Under the pieces are notes generated by a model, which did not search any database, was not told the origin of the DNA, and worked only from the letters and a program-made list of their open reading frames with translations. A stretch of 64,000 nucleotides of DNA from Pyrenopolyporus hunteri. Lineage: Eukaryota; Ascomycota; Sordariomycetes; Xylariales; Hypoxylaceae. Shown here in pieces: positions 44,931 through 56,523 of this stretch. Position 1 is the first letter of the stretch, and each line of letters begins with the position of its first letter. The position numbers and the translations under genes are program-made. The DNA lies in assembly GCA_902806595.1 (NCBI GenBank), contig CADCXC010000004.1:2604001-2668000 (forward strand), in the 5' to 3' direction.

Positions 44931-45702
44931 ATGAAGCTACTTCTGCTATATTATGTTATATACGATGTATCGGGCGTCGTGGGAACAGTTGAGGCTTGGG
45001 CTTGTACCTAATTATATGTTCAAAGGAATACGTGAACGGTAATCGTTATAATGTTATGTATCTATCCGCGGGAAATGTCTAGGCCACAATGTTTAACCGT
45101 ATTGATCCGACGTTGGGGTGTGGTAGATGGCTTGGTTTTAACCGTTCGACCTCGTCGGAAAACGATTCGTCTGCGCGTTGGGTAAGATAAAGATAATTTT
45201 TTACACCAAGGATAATAACTATAAGTTCACGGTTCACGATTCCGGGTTCGGGTCGATATCACACAGGTCATAACGGATTGAAATTAAGATGAGGCACCTG
45301 GGTTGCTCAGCCAGGTATGAAAAGTTCTGTTATCGGTATCATCCTAATCCTAGTGTTGGCACCGGAGTCTCGATGCCTGAGATGGAAACCCTTTGTAAGG
45401 AAAAACAATCGTACATGCAAATCTCAAACCCCCCGTCCCTGAGCAAGAACTTTTCTGGCCCGTTCCATGCCGTGACCCCGCCGATCAAAACGAGAGAGAG
45501 CAAGCCATACCCTCCAGTGCCCATTAGAGTAGAGAAAGTCTCATGATCAACCTTGAGGAAAGAAAAGGCGGCAGGGTCATCGCTGTCACCAATAATAGCA
45601 GTACTTTAGAATCTAGTAGTAGGTACTGATGGATCTAGCCGATCTAGCCCGAGGCCTCTAACTAGGTCTGGGGTATTTGCGATTCGGCCGCTTGCGTGAT
45701 TT
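44931..45702. other. Convergent intergenic region
   Basis: 772 nt between the protease and Def1 3' ends. An 85-codon frame at 45289-45546 has no family resemblance and is not called. Confidence 0.5.
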
Positions 45703-48700
45703 TTAATGGTAATTACCGCCCCAGCCACCTTGCTGCTGTCGGCCGGCATAGTAGTTACCAAAACCCTGGTTACCCCCGTAGCCTCCGTATGGGCCGTTAC
45801 CGTGTCCTTGACCTGCGGTGCCGCCGAGTCCGTACCCGCTTCCGGCGGACTGATTACCGTGAAGGCCGTGGCTTAAGTGATTAGGGTAGCCGCCGTAGCC
45901 GCCTATACCCTGCTGGGCTGACTGCGGAGGCGGGAGGCCGGATCCTGCGGGGGTGGTATTCGTAGCCGAGCCCGGCCTCGCGGCGGCACTAAGGGAAGGG
46001 CTAGGGCCACCGGCAGCCTTCGAGTCGCCATACGGTTTTAGATCGTCGTTCCCGGGACCAGTGCTTGAAGCAGGCGCATTCGGGGCGTTGAAAGACTGCC
46101 CAGCTTGAGATGGGTAGCCTGAGTTGCGCCCAAACGTGTCGTGCATTCCTCCGAATCCGCTAGTACCGAGACCGCCGGGGGCGCCCGACTGAGCAGAGCC
46201 CGCACGACCGTAACTGTCGATGCTCGAAGCAAGTCCACTGTCACGACCACCGAGAGATGACTGGCCGAAACCACTCGTCGCGGGGGAAGAGGCGTGGTCA
46301 TAAGGACCCTGTGGGGACATCCCATACTGATGAGGTTGTCCATAAAGACCGCCCTTGCCGTACGGGCCGCCGCCGTATCCTCCTTGTCCATAGCCGCCAC
46401 CATACTGGCTCATATATTGAGCGTAGTATGGGCTGGAGTAGTAAGGGTGTGAGTAAGGGAATTGGTTAGCATGGGGCTGTTGGTGGACGTTAGATTGCGG
46501 CTGATTAGCCTGGCTTGTGGCCTGCTGGCCAGCTTGGCCGATCGGGTTGGGGGTGTTGTGGCCACTGTTGTGAGACTCGGCGGTAGCGGCAGCTCCGTAT
46601 CGAGTCTGCTGAGCACCACTCTGTGGATACTGGCTCAGATTATCATTCTGACCAGCGTTATAACCGCTGAACGCCCGGTTGGGTGCGTTAGAAGTTTCGT
46701 GGTGACTTTGGGCAGCACCGTGCTGCCCGTATTGCTGTCCGTAATAATTGGCGTACGAGTTTCGACTCTGCGGATCGGCTGTGTAGTACGACGAGTATTC
46801 GCTAGGAGCGGAGCTAAATGCGCCACTGGTCTGCGGTCCTGGCGCTTGAGTGGTAGGCGTCGGGAAAGTATCTAGGTTGGCCGAGCTGGTAGCGGCCTGC
46901 TGGGCGAAGGAATCGTACGGTTTCTGGGCGAAGCCGGCCGGTTCTTGCGCGTTGGTCTGACCATAGCGTCCGAATTGTTGATTGGCCGATGGCGCTTGAG
47001 GCGCTGTATCAATATCAGTAGGATAGCTGGGCTGAAGGTGTTCTAACATACGTTGAGCTGTGGTGGCTGCTGGGCCGGTGGGGGGAGCTACGGGCGTTGC
47101 TAGATGACGGTTAGTGTGTCTCCTTTTCCGATAACGGCGAGGGGATCTTCTACCGGTTGTGACAGGAGCCGGGGGCAGGGAAGTGGCCGGCTTCTGGGTG
47201 GATGGGAAAGCATCGGGAACCGCTGCAGGTTGAGAGACCGGAGGCAACGAAGCGCGGGGTACGGCCACCGGAGATTCAGGTGGTGGCTGAGTTCGCGTCT
47301 CGGGATCTTCGCGGTCGCCATCGATGTCGTCTTCGGTACCATTCAGGCTGAAAGCACCAAATTGTACGGCAGCTCGGTCGACCTCGCGGTTGCCGGGCAT
47401 TCGAACCGCTTCTTCTTGCTCAAGAAGACGCTTCTGATAGCTAGGCATACGAGGAGCCGGACGCTCAGTCGCCTTGATCGCGGTCGCTGCGAATCCACTA
47501 GCAGGACGTGCCGTCTGGTGCTGCGCCTGCGAGGCTGAAAGAGGAGTAGCCGTGGCACTCTGCTGGGGCTGCCGTGGGTCCCAGGAATCCGCAGCGGTGC
47601 TGGCGGCGGTGGCGGTTGCCGGGGGCTGTGACTCGTCGGGCAGCTGCTCAAGATTTGTTCGGGTTAAATCATCCTCAGGCGGGGGCAAAGCGACTTCGGG
47701 CTCGACGACCTTGGGCGTCTCTGCTGGAGCAGGTGGCTCAACCACCTCTTTGGGTGTCTCCTCGGGTGTGGGTTGCGGCTCGGGCTCGGGTGCTGCAGGT
47801 TCGGCGGGCGGAAGCGGTTCCAAGACTTCGGCGGGCTTCGGCGCAGGGGTTTCCTTCGGCTTCGGCGCTGGCTTCGGCGCGGTAGACTGACGTAGCATGC
47901 TGGCCCAAGTCTTCTGTGTGCCTTGTGGGATGACGTTGGGTTTGGCAGGTGTAGGGTCGACCGGAGCAGGGGCGGGGGCAGGTGTGGGAGTAACGGCGGC
48001 TTCGGTGGTAGAATCGGTACCGGCTGCTTTTTCATTCGTGGTGGTAGCATTCCAGCTGGAAGATTCTTCGGTCGGAACGGAGAGTTGCTCATTATCCTTC
48101 GATCGATGACCGTTCGTAGCGGTATGGGCGGTCGCGCGGCCTCTGCCACTTCCTCGACCTCTTTCGTTGCCGCGAGCACGTCCACCTCGTGGGCCGTCCG
48201 AGCGGCCACCACGTACAGGTCTGCTGTTGCCGGTTGATTCAGTGAGGCCAGCCGAAGCAGAGGTGTCCTTCGGCTTAGTACGAGTAGCGGTCTTCTTTTG
48301 CTTCGATACTTCACCCCATTGGGAAATGGTACCTATAAGCGATATCATATTAGCAAGGCTAAAATAGTGCAAGGGAGAGGGTAGCGGAAGGCTAGAAGTG
48401 GCGGAAGGGTGGTAAGAGGGTAGTAGAAGGGTGGTGAGAGCGTTGGCGTACCATCGGAGATTCGCGTAGCAGCGACTTCAACGTCGCCATCCGTTTCCTT
48501 GAGTGCGTAGAGTATATCGGCGTCAGACCAGTCCGGGAAGAGCTCTTTGATGGTGTCCAGCTTTTCACCATATTGCTTTCTGAGCTGACCAACATCGCCG
48601 TCATCATCGAAGGCGGTCGCATCCGCGATCGTCAACTTGTCGCCGTTAGACCGTCTATTCGCAGAGGTACGGTTGCCGAAGCCTCCCCTGCCACCGCGGC

Positions 48701-48755
48701 CACCGCCTCGGCCGCGAGAGGACGGCGCCTGTGATCGTGCCTGAACCTCAGCCAT
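45703..48755 (-). CDS. def1: RNA polymerase II degradation factor 1 (Def1)-like, CUE domain plus Q/G-rich tail
   Basis: Two minus-strand exons, 48452-48755 and 45703-48332, encode 977 residues. The intron 48451-48333 starts GTACGC and ends TATAG, and the join gives SDG-TISQWGEV in phase. An RGG-rich start (residues 13-27) is followed by a CUE-type ubiquitin-binding helix bundle (about 64-101), with DTIKELFPDWSDADILYAL and DGDVEVAATRI. A Pro/Ala/Glu-rich middle follows, containing KTWASMLRQS. The second half is rich in Gln, Gly, Tyr and Ser, as in Def1 of yeasts. Def1 promotes ubiquitylation and removal of stalled RNA polymerase II. In yeast, proteasomal trimming of the tail sends it to the nucleus. 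Domain order and composition support the call; the tail alone would not. Confidence 0.82.
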
Positions 48756-49472
48756 TGCTAAGACTTAGGTTAGGCGGATTGGTATGTGTGTTTTTTTTCT
48801 GGTAAATCCCTTCTTAGAAGGGGTATTCAGGGATAGCAGTCAAATCGGCGATGGAACCAGTATGACAGGCGTTGTCAAGAATGGTGGAGAGTGGTAGTGG
48901 TTGGAGTCAGGTTGGATGGATGGGAGAGGATTGAAATTTTGGGTGGAATGGAGAGAAGGTCAGAAACTGGGGGTCGCGCGTGGCACTGCAATGCGATTCG
49001 ACACTGGTGAGGCTGACGGAAATGTGCGACGTGTCAATAACGCGACGGTGGGCGAATTGGCCAATTGTCTTGAGACAATGGCAATCGGGGGTTAAAAGGT
49101 GAAGAGCCTTCAACGCGGGCGGGACGTTGGGATGTATTGATTATTTGCTTTGTGTGTGTTGTAAGTTGGGTGCGTTGTGTGTGAGAAGGCAGTTCAGAGC
49201 TTTGTAGCGAAAAAGGGAAGTGGACTGGATCTGAAGGCTTTTCCGGCTGTTGGATTATCTGATAGTCCTGATAGGTGCTTTAGGTGAATTTAGGTGGGCA
49301 CGAGAAACAGCCCGGAGGGCATGTTGGGTACAAACAACTACGTACAGTACAGCATATATAGGTACCTAGGTAATATAGTACCTGAGCCATGACCTCAGGG
49401 CCGGATTGGTCCAGTGCGAAAATGCGCCAGTGCGCTTAGCCCTTGCCTGAATTCGCCTGACCCTAATCTGTA
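48756..49472. other. Upstream region of Def1
   Basis: 717 nt without a gene. TACCTAGGTA lies at about 49363-49372. Short frames at 48901-49113 on both strands are not supported. Confidence 0.5.
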
Positions 49473-49783
49473 TATGGCCCAGCAGGATCAGGTTTCCAAA
49501 CAGTGGGGCGTAAGGCATTAAGGCATCAGGCTACACTAGAAAGGGCTAGTATGTATTACTCCATACAGATTTATATGCAAAGATACCTTCATTACCTATT
49601 ACCTAATTACCTAATCACCGTGATTCCTTTTTATACATTGATATAAGTGGAGCCTCGCTCTGTACCTCCTTATACTAATTTGTATGATACGGTACTTACT
49701 AACTCTTTATAGTAAATCTTGATGCCTGGCGCCTTGACGCCCCGGCGCCCCATTATTTGGAAACATGATCCTGCTGGGTTATA
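49473..49783. mobile_element. Small inverted-repeat element (MITE-like), 311 nt
   Basis: The left arm at 49473-49508 and the reverse complement of the right end (49783 leftwards) read TAT(G/A)(G/A)CCCAGCAGGATCA(G/T)GTTTCC, then AAA(C/T)A(G/A)TGGGGCG. Similarity continues more loosely into an AAGGC...CATCA stretch. Nearly all differences between arms are transitions. TA dinucleotides occur at both outer ends. The interior is AT-rich and has no open frame. I infer a non-autonomous transposon unrelated in sequence to the one at 8188. Confidence 0.72.
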
Positions 49784-51898
49784 CATGTACATATACGCTA
49801 CGTAGTATATACTGAGGTAAGGATCGCGGCCCACAATAGTCAGGCTTTTCGCAGCTGTGATTCGACAACCACTCGGGTGGGACCATGTGTGGCACGTGCG
49901 AGTCAGTACCTACATGCTTTTTAAGTGCCCTGTCCGGCAGCTTTGACCTTAATGACCTTATCCCACCTGCCTTACCTGTTGGCAAAATAAGTCCAAGGCA
50001 ACTGCTCTAAATCGATTTATAGACGGTGCTATGTTTGTACTGTTAGGTATGGAATAAGGTAGATGCCCTTCGCAAACCTCCTATTCCTTCACGTAAGGTA
50101 CCTAGATTAGGTAACTGCCTACTTTAATGTATGTGTCTTCAGCCTCTTGAAAGTAGGTGGGAATGTAGGTAGGTGCCTAATAATTCACGTTCGATACAAC
50201 TTCATCCTGAACGTCCTTTCTTCTAGGTACCTAAGCCTAGTGTTAGGAGGTACCACCTACGTAGAATGAAGTGCCCATCCCCACAGTACCTACCTAGGTA
50301 CCTACCTACCTACATATGTACAATACATACATGTATATCCCCCCTGTGTACGGTACAGTGTACATACACGCCTACATGCCTTGCTTAGTTCACGAGATGC
50401 GCCACCGCGTTAAAACCCCAAACTATTTCCTAGACCGTTGGAATTTGCCGAGGTCCCATGCACTGACGTGCCAAAGCTATACACTCATTACTCATGCCAA
50501 ATGTTGGTTTAAGGGGGATTCCAAACCATCCCACTGTATGATACCGGATCTAGCATCAAGGAGAGTCGCATTGCATTAATAGGTATCGTATGTTTTCATA
50601 AGTACGATATTAACCTCAGAGCTCGGAAAGCCCTGCTTTTCATAGGGCTGAGGGACGTGCTCGGCATTATGATAACCTTGAAGTTAGGTACCTACCTACT
50701 TATCCATGTACCTGCTATAGCAACGAACTAATAAAGTCCCGCCAAAATTTGGCTGTAGATAGGTAGGTAAGTTATGCATGTTTCTGGCGACAGCGCCATA
50801 TGCGGCAAGCTTAAGCGCAAGTACGGTCATTCTATGACTCGAGCGTAAGTTAGACTTAATTACCTAATACCTATCAGTATATTTGATCTTCTCGTATCAT
50901 ATCACCGTGCTATCTATCATGGGGAGACTAAGCCCCACGATGCCGTGATGTCTGGATAAGCCATCTGATTCAAATATATGATATATCATTAGATGTGGTA
51001 CCGCTCGGCGGATAGCCTCGGCTTCTCTCATGTCCAATTAGTTTCGCAGCATACAACGAATATGAAGAATTTAATATAAAACTGCTGTAAGGTTCGAATG
51101 TTAAAACAGGAAAAGAAGTTGAGTAAAAGAGCGGGTATTGGATATGAAATGAGCGCTAAGTCTGCACCAGGCGAAGCTCAATCAGTTCCATTTTAATTGC
51201 ATTTCAGCTTCATTCTTAATTCCCCTGATCTGGGGAGCATCAGGTATCTAACTTCTATATACCTACCTCCTATGTAAGAGGATAAGGCTCAGGTAATTTG
51301 TATATCATATAGAAGCTTCAACGAAATATGGACGCAGGTAAAGGAACTTATTTATTGTTTGGTGCTGTAGGTACCTATCTACCTAGGTAACTATGGCGTG
51401 CTGTCGGAAAGGCCCCCAAACTGAGATCAGATGTGAAATTACCCCAAATGGTTTAGGCGTCAACCCCCGGTTTAACATTGGCATGGTACCTAGGTACATG
51501 CGCTGTACCTGCACCCCTCAAATGGGCATGACCTCAGCCTCAACTTGGAAACCTGGGCCTTCCTAAACCGGCCGGGAAAATCATTGGTCCATAAGTTCCA
51601 AGGTGACGATTTCGGGTTTCGGTCGAACCATCTACATTCACCCGCACTCTCCCCACTCATCGAATCATCAATCTACGTATCGCGACTTTGCCTATTGCTT
51701 GTTGTGTGATGATGTCAATCCGGCCATACGAGAGTTGACATATCCAGACCATCCAGTCTCAGCCTCATTTCTGCGCCGACGCGTTTACTTAGAGGAACTT
51801 GGGGAAAGTTGAATTCGCCTCGGATCTATGTCCCCGCAATCTCATATCTGAGTTGATCCCGTTCGTCACCATCATCGGCTTCACTTTAAACGCCCAAG
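49784..51898. other. Long gene-poor region rich in TAGGTA repeats
   Basis: About 2.1 kb with no supported gene. TACCTAGGTACCTACC-type sequence occurs at 50287-50312, 50688-50700, 50758-50769, 51368-51390 and 51486-51498. Short frames (for example 50316-50579) consist partly of these repeats. Confidence 0.55.
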
Positions 51899-53137
51899 AT
51901 GGTGGTCCGAACCACTTCGCTCAATTCGCTCAAGAACTTTCTTCCCAAGATACACCAGCCTTTACCCCTGAGTCGCAGCGAGTCTCGGCAGCTACTTCAG
52001 TCGATCACCACTTCCTTCCGAAAGAATCTTGATAAGGAGCATCCATGGGAGCACGACGACGTATCCTCGCAAAAAACCACACCTTCAACTCCGAAATCCC
52101 CCCCGACGAGCTCCGTCAGCTCTTCCTCCTTGTTGTCAGACACCTCGAGCCGTCAACGCCCGACAGATCGTCACCTACGTGCCATCCTCTCCAACCCTCT
52201 CTTCGCCCACCAAGACAACCAGAAACCCTCGTCGACCGCTAGGAACCCATTCGATGTCTTCGATTACGCCGTATCGAGGGGTCTCATGACTCCGAAGCGA
52301 GCCGCCGGCTTTCTCGTCAAAGTGCGATCGCAGATCACGGCCGAATCCGCTGAAGGCATTCGGCAAGGCATGGCCGATTCAGGTGCTGGCCTGCGGGTGG
52401 TACAATGGCTTCGGGCGTCAGGCCTAGAGAATAACTTGCCTTTCCTTTCGCACCGAGCTCTATTCGCGGCGCTGATACCATTCATGTATGCCGAGGGCAT
52501 TGAGGAGGTGGCCTGGACGTGGGTAGCACGTCTGTCCACGCGTGTCGAGGCGGAGGAAACCAAGAACGTTCACCTTAAGGCCCTATCATCCTTATTGACC
52601 GCCATTATGGAACAAACAAATACCACATATTCTGGGCTGAAAACTAGCCTTGACGGTTCATATGAGGCGCTGATACGTGCGAACGATATTATACCCAAGC
52701 AGAATGAAGTAGCTTTCGAGAGTTTCCGAAACGCTTGGGCCTTGTTATCCTGGATTTCCACGGTATACGCCTCAGACCGACCGAAGCCGTCGGCGCCCCT
52801 ATTCGAATCCTTCGTTGATATTGGACGTCCTCTCCAAATGGAGCTGGATATGGCACATCTAGAGCTCCATCACCCCCTACTCCCAAGTCATTCCGCCGCT
52901 GTTCAGTTCATGCACAACAGCAATGATCTTGCACATATTTGCACAAGAACTCGAAGGCGGCTTGTTTGCTTAGCTCTGGATACCGTTGAACGGCTGAAGG
53001 AGGTCGGGGATACCGACGAGGTTTCCTGGGTTGAGCGGTTCTTGATGAGAATAGGCAACGACCTAAACTTCGGCATTTTCAATGCGCCCGAAGATGAATG
53101 GATACGCTCGAAATATCCATATATCGTACAAAAATAA
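51899..53137 (+). CDS. Conserved-looking protein with mitochondrial-type presequence, function unknown
   Basis: One exon encodes 412 residues from ATG 51899. Residues 1-45 are rich in Arg, Ser and Leu with almost no acidic residues (LPLSRSESRQLLQSI), like a mitochondrial targeting peptide. Residues 55-90 are a Ser/Thr/Pro linker. The remaining about 310 residues look all-helical (NPFDVFDYAVSRGLMTPKRA; LIPFMYAEGIEEVAWTWVAR; LHLKALSSLLTAI-like repeats). The organisation recalls fungal mitochondrial helical-repeat proteins of RNA metabolism, but no PPR or other motif is certain. A cytosolic role cannot be excluded. Confidence 0.75.
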   Translation: MVVRTTSLNSLKNFLPKIHQPLPLSRSESRQLLQSITTSFRKNLDKEHPWEHDDVSSQKTTPSTPKSPPTSSVSSSSLLSDTSSRQRPTDRHLRAILSNPLFAHQDNQKPSSTARNPFDVFDYAVSRGLMTPKRAAGFLVKVRSQITAESAEGIRQGMADSGAGLRVVQWLRASGLENNLPFLSHRALFAALIPFMYAEGIEEVAWTWVARLSTRVEAEETKNVHLKALSSLLTAIMEQTNTTYSGLKTSLDGSYEALIRANDIIPKQNEVAFESFRNAWALLSWISTVYASDRPKPSAPLFESFVDIGRPLQMELDMAHLELHHPLLPSHSAAVQFMHNSNDLAHICTRTRRRLVCLALDTVERLKEVGDTDEVSWVERFLMRIGNDLNFGIFNAPEDEWIRSKYPYIVQK

Positions 53138-53849
53138 ATGACATGAAATTACAGCAGGAAAGCGACTATGGAATCTGGTAGTCTTGTGCCATCGAATGGA
53201 AATACCTATCTGGCCGGCGTTTTAGCGGAATTGGACGGCATATGTTTTTATATCAAGGTGGTACTCTGCACATCTATCCAGCGGGTTGGATACTTGGGGC
53301 TCATAGCATAGTATATATGTTAACAAGCGCAGCAAACACTTGGGCAAGGGGAAGCTTATCCCCTACAAATCTTTTAGGACGCCTTTTGTTTCGCGCCTAG
53401 CTCTGGATATATATCAAAAAAAAATCTTATATGTAGGTACCTAATACATATATCCACTACTTAAATCTTGGAACGAACAGACCCAGGGTATCGTACAGTT
53501 ATCCAACGAAAGACAGCGATTACTCAAGACTTATTATATACAAGTCATCCCTCATATATCATATCATATCCATACAGCTCGTTAAAACTCATCATTTTTT
53601 CGCCACGATATTATGTATTACGCACGACAACAGAACCGAGAGATGGTTGAGTTTGGAAGGAGAATACAATCATTGAGGATCTTCCATCCCGTTAACGACG
53701 CGCAACGCGCGCCTCGGACCCAACACGACACTAATGAAATTCGGCTGCTGTATTGTTTAAAGTTAGCAACGGGATCATACAGTCTGGGGTCTGGACCTTG
53801 GAGAAAAAGTATATATTTCGGGCAGCCTCGAGAGACGGGAGATCATCTC
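53138..53849. other. Convergent intergenic region
   Basis: 712 nt between the previous gene and the kelch gene. If the kelch gene has a terminal intron (donor at 53912), its last exon could lie here, near 53760-53870. No separate gene is seen. Confidence 0.45.
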
Positions 53850-56523
53850 TCAAGATAATCCCAAAACCCGAAAGGAAAAAAAGGGGGGAGAGTAAATATC
53901 AAAATCACATACCCGTCCATCCAGCAGCGCGTCCGCCGAGCCACCACTCGCCGTGCTGCGACTCGCGCCGCTCTTTGAGCGTCCGATACCGCCCGCGCCT
54001 CCCATGTAGCTATCGTACGCCCAGGGATTGCGCTCCTCGCTCGGCCGCAGCCGTCCCGAGCCCGCGCCCGAGCCGGACGTCCCGGGGCTCGGCTCGTCGA
54101 CGCCGCCGCCGCCGGCAGCCGTCCACTTCGGTTCGCCGAGGTGCCCTACCCATCCGAAGTGCTCGCTGTCGATGCTCGAGGAACCGCGGCGGTGCTGGTG
54201 CTTGCGCAGCTTCTCGCGCATGCCGCCGCCCGCTGCTGCTGCTCCGCCGAAATTCCCGTCGTCGGAGGCCGCGCCCGAGTACCGGTTCGCCACCGCCATG
54301 TGCCGCTTGTACGCCGCGACTTGCCGCCGGTAGAGCCACGTGCAGAACCCGAGGTATAAGGCTGCGAGGCCCGCGAGGCCCGCTATGACGCCTGCTGCGA
54401 TCAGACCGCCGTTCGGGCCTGATCGTGATGGCGTTTGGGCGCCGGGGCTCGGATTGCTTGTTATAGTCGCGGTGCTGCCCGCTTGCGTAATGGTGAACAC
54501 TGGCGGTGTACCGGTTTTGAAAGGGCCGTCCGTGGCAGGGCCGGAAGCTGGTTGAGTCGCTGTGGCGCCGCCGTCGGATGAGCCGCCGATGACCGATTGC
54601 ACTATGTCGGGCACTTTATAACCGTAGCTACCGGCGAGTATGCTATTGTCGGAGTGAGCGTCTGCGGGGTGGTCCGCCGCGTCGAAGGAAGTCTTCCATT
54701 TCAAGTTTGAGGCATCGAAGTTGTAGATCCCGGGATTGTCGCAGCCGATCTGGGTACCGACGTAACCGCCGATTACAACCATTTGACCGTCTCGGGCGGC
54801 ACATTGATGCCCGGCTCGAGCTGGCGGCTCGTTATCGTTCGAGGCATCAACTTTAATCCAGGTAAACGAAGGGACGGTTAAGATCCATATGTCCGTGTAT
54901 TGGGTCTGATTTCCATACGGGAGTAGGTTCTGCCCTCCATACATATAGATGTTGAATGAGCTGGCGTCTGGGGCCGAAAAGATAACCGCACACGGATTAA
55001 CCCGAACCTGGGGAGCCTCACCAGATGTTTGCTGGTGATACCAGGTACTAGTCTTGATGTCATAAACGTCAATTGTGCTCATGGAAGAGAATGCGTCAGT
55101 GGTTTCGTGTTCTCCGACTACTCCTCCACCAAGGCCAAGCAGAATACCATTGGGTCCCCAACCGGGTACGTAAACGAGAACACCATCGGCTCGTTCGGTA
55201 AAGCCTTCTTGGTTTTGAATACCACCCCACGTAATGTTCCGGTATGCGCCTTCTGCGGGTGCGCCAGAGGAGCGGAGGGAGTCAACCCCTGAGTTGGCGT
55301 ATCCAGGGTGGGTGAATTCAAGCAGGCTCTTCAGGTAGACACGGCCGACCTGGTTAGACCAGCCTGGCGTGGTAGCCCAATCGAGATGGCCGCCGAAGTA
55401 CCAGCTAAGACCCAGCTCAGGCACCGAGATACCAGCACCCTCCGCTGCCCGTTGAATCGGGACGCCCTCGGGGTCTGAAAAGTTACCGGCTGACGTCTTG
55501 GGATTCTGTAATTCCGTCCACGTTGACGAAGCAACGTCATACATCCACGTCGAGACTGGCGACGGCTCCACAACAGGATTGTCGGAGAACTCGCCGCCAT
55601 AGAGGTATAGTCGGTCTAGGTCGTTCCAGAGGTAACCGAGGGATACCGCGGGCGGTCCGGATGGTCGGGGAAGACCCGTCAAAGCTGGTGAATTTACGTC
55701 CCAAGACTTCGTAAGATCAAGGGCGATGAAATCATTGTCTAGGCGAAGGTTAGTGAGGGCTGCTCTTATTTCTTGGGCGCTTCACTTACTCCATGTATTC
55801 GATTCCTGGTCTGCTTTAGACTTCGACCGGCCACCATAGAAATACACCGTTCCGTTAATCAAAGCGCCTACCCAGGGTTAGCACCTATATTCGGCGAAAC
55901 TGAAGTTATAGAATCTCACTTTGGCCAGCCCATCTCGTGCAGACCTTGGTCGGGCTATTCTCGCGGCTCTCAAGTATAACGCTCGGGGTCGGTCTGATCA
56001 CGCCTGCGTCTGCGCCGCTGATCTCAACCTTTTGGCGGCCGTTATTATAACTAATGGTGGGGAGAACAATTGCGATAAGCAAAGCGATCATAGAGAGCCT
56101 ATGCAGCCCTGCAGTGGTGGGAGGTGGCGCACTAGAAGCAGTTTTGATTCTCGGGCGCCTCGACGGTGTCAACTTGGACAACCACTTGGATTTGGCCCAC
56201 GATGAGTCCTGCCCATCGGAGGTTTTCGTTTCCACCGGCGATGCCGTTTCCGAGGTTGATTCTACTCTTTCGACTGGTTCGCTTTCCTCGTATGTCTCCG
56301 AAGGCATGTTTCGTTGGCTCTCCCCTTCTTCATCGAGCAGCCCTACTTCCCTAAACATCGACCGTCGCCCCTTTCGGATACTTTTACCCATCGAAAATGA
56401 CGGTGGTCTTGAACCCTCTCTTAGACGATCCGACGTGACTAGCGAATTGAATCTTGGGCGCGCTGCGTCGTTTTGCCGATTTACGTGGTCCGAATTGTTG
56501 CTGACGACTTGAGTAAATGTCAT
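53850..56523 (-). CDS. Kelch-repeat membrane protein with two transmembrane segments
   Basis: Three minus-strand exons, 55920-56523, 55790-55867 and 53850-55738, encode 856 residues. Introns 55919-55868 (GTGAGA...GTAG) and 55789-55739 (GTAAGT...CTAG) join ...RWAGQ-SALINGTVYFYGG and NTWN-NDFIALDLTKSW in phase. The start MTFTQVVSNN opens a 140-residue polar tail. A first membrane segment lies at 143-159 (LSMIALLIAIVLPTISY). Kelch-type blades run from about 200 to 560 (FYGG, LYLYGGEFS, IYMYGGQNLL, MVVIGGYV). A Ser/Thr/Pro stalk and a second membrane segment (about 671-697) precede a Gly/Ser/Arg-rich tail. Fungal relatives are cell-surface or polarity-linked proteins. The C-terminus is uncertain: a good GTATGT donor at 53912-53907 may begin a last intron. 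Confidence 0.82.

Noticed and set aside
47474..47890. Open frames antisense to Def1
   Set aside because: They lie inside the long Def1 exon and mirror its Pro/Ala/Glu-rich repeats.
50316..50579. 87-codon open frame
   Set aside because: Partly made of the dispersed TACATAC/TAGGTA repeats, with no family resemblance and no promoter context.
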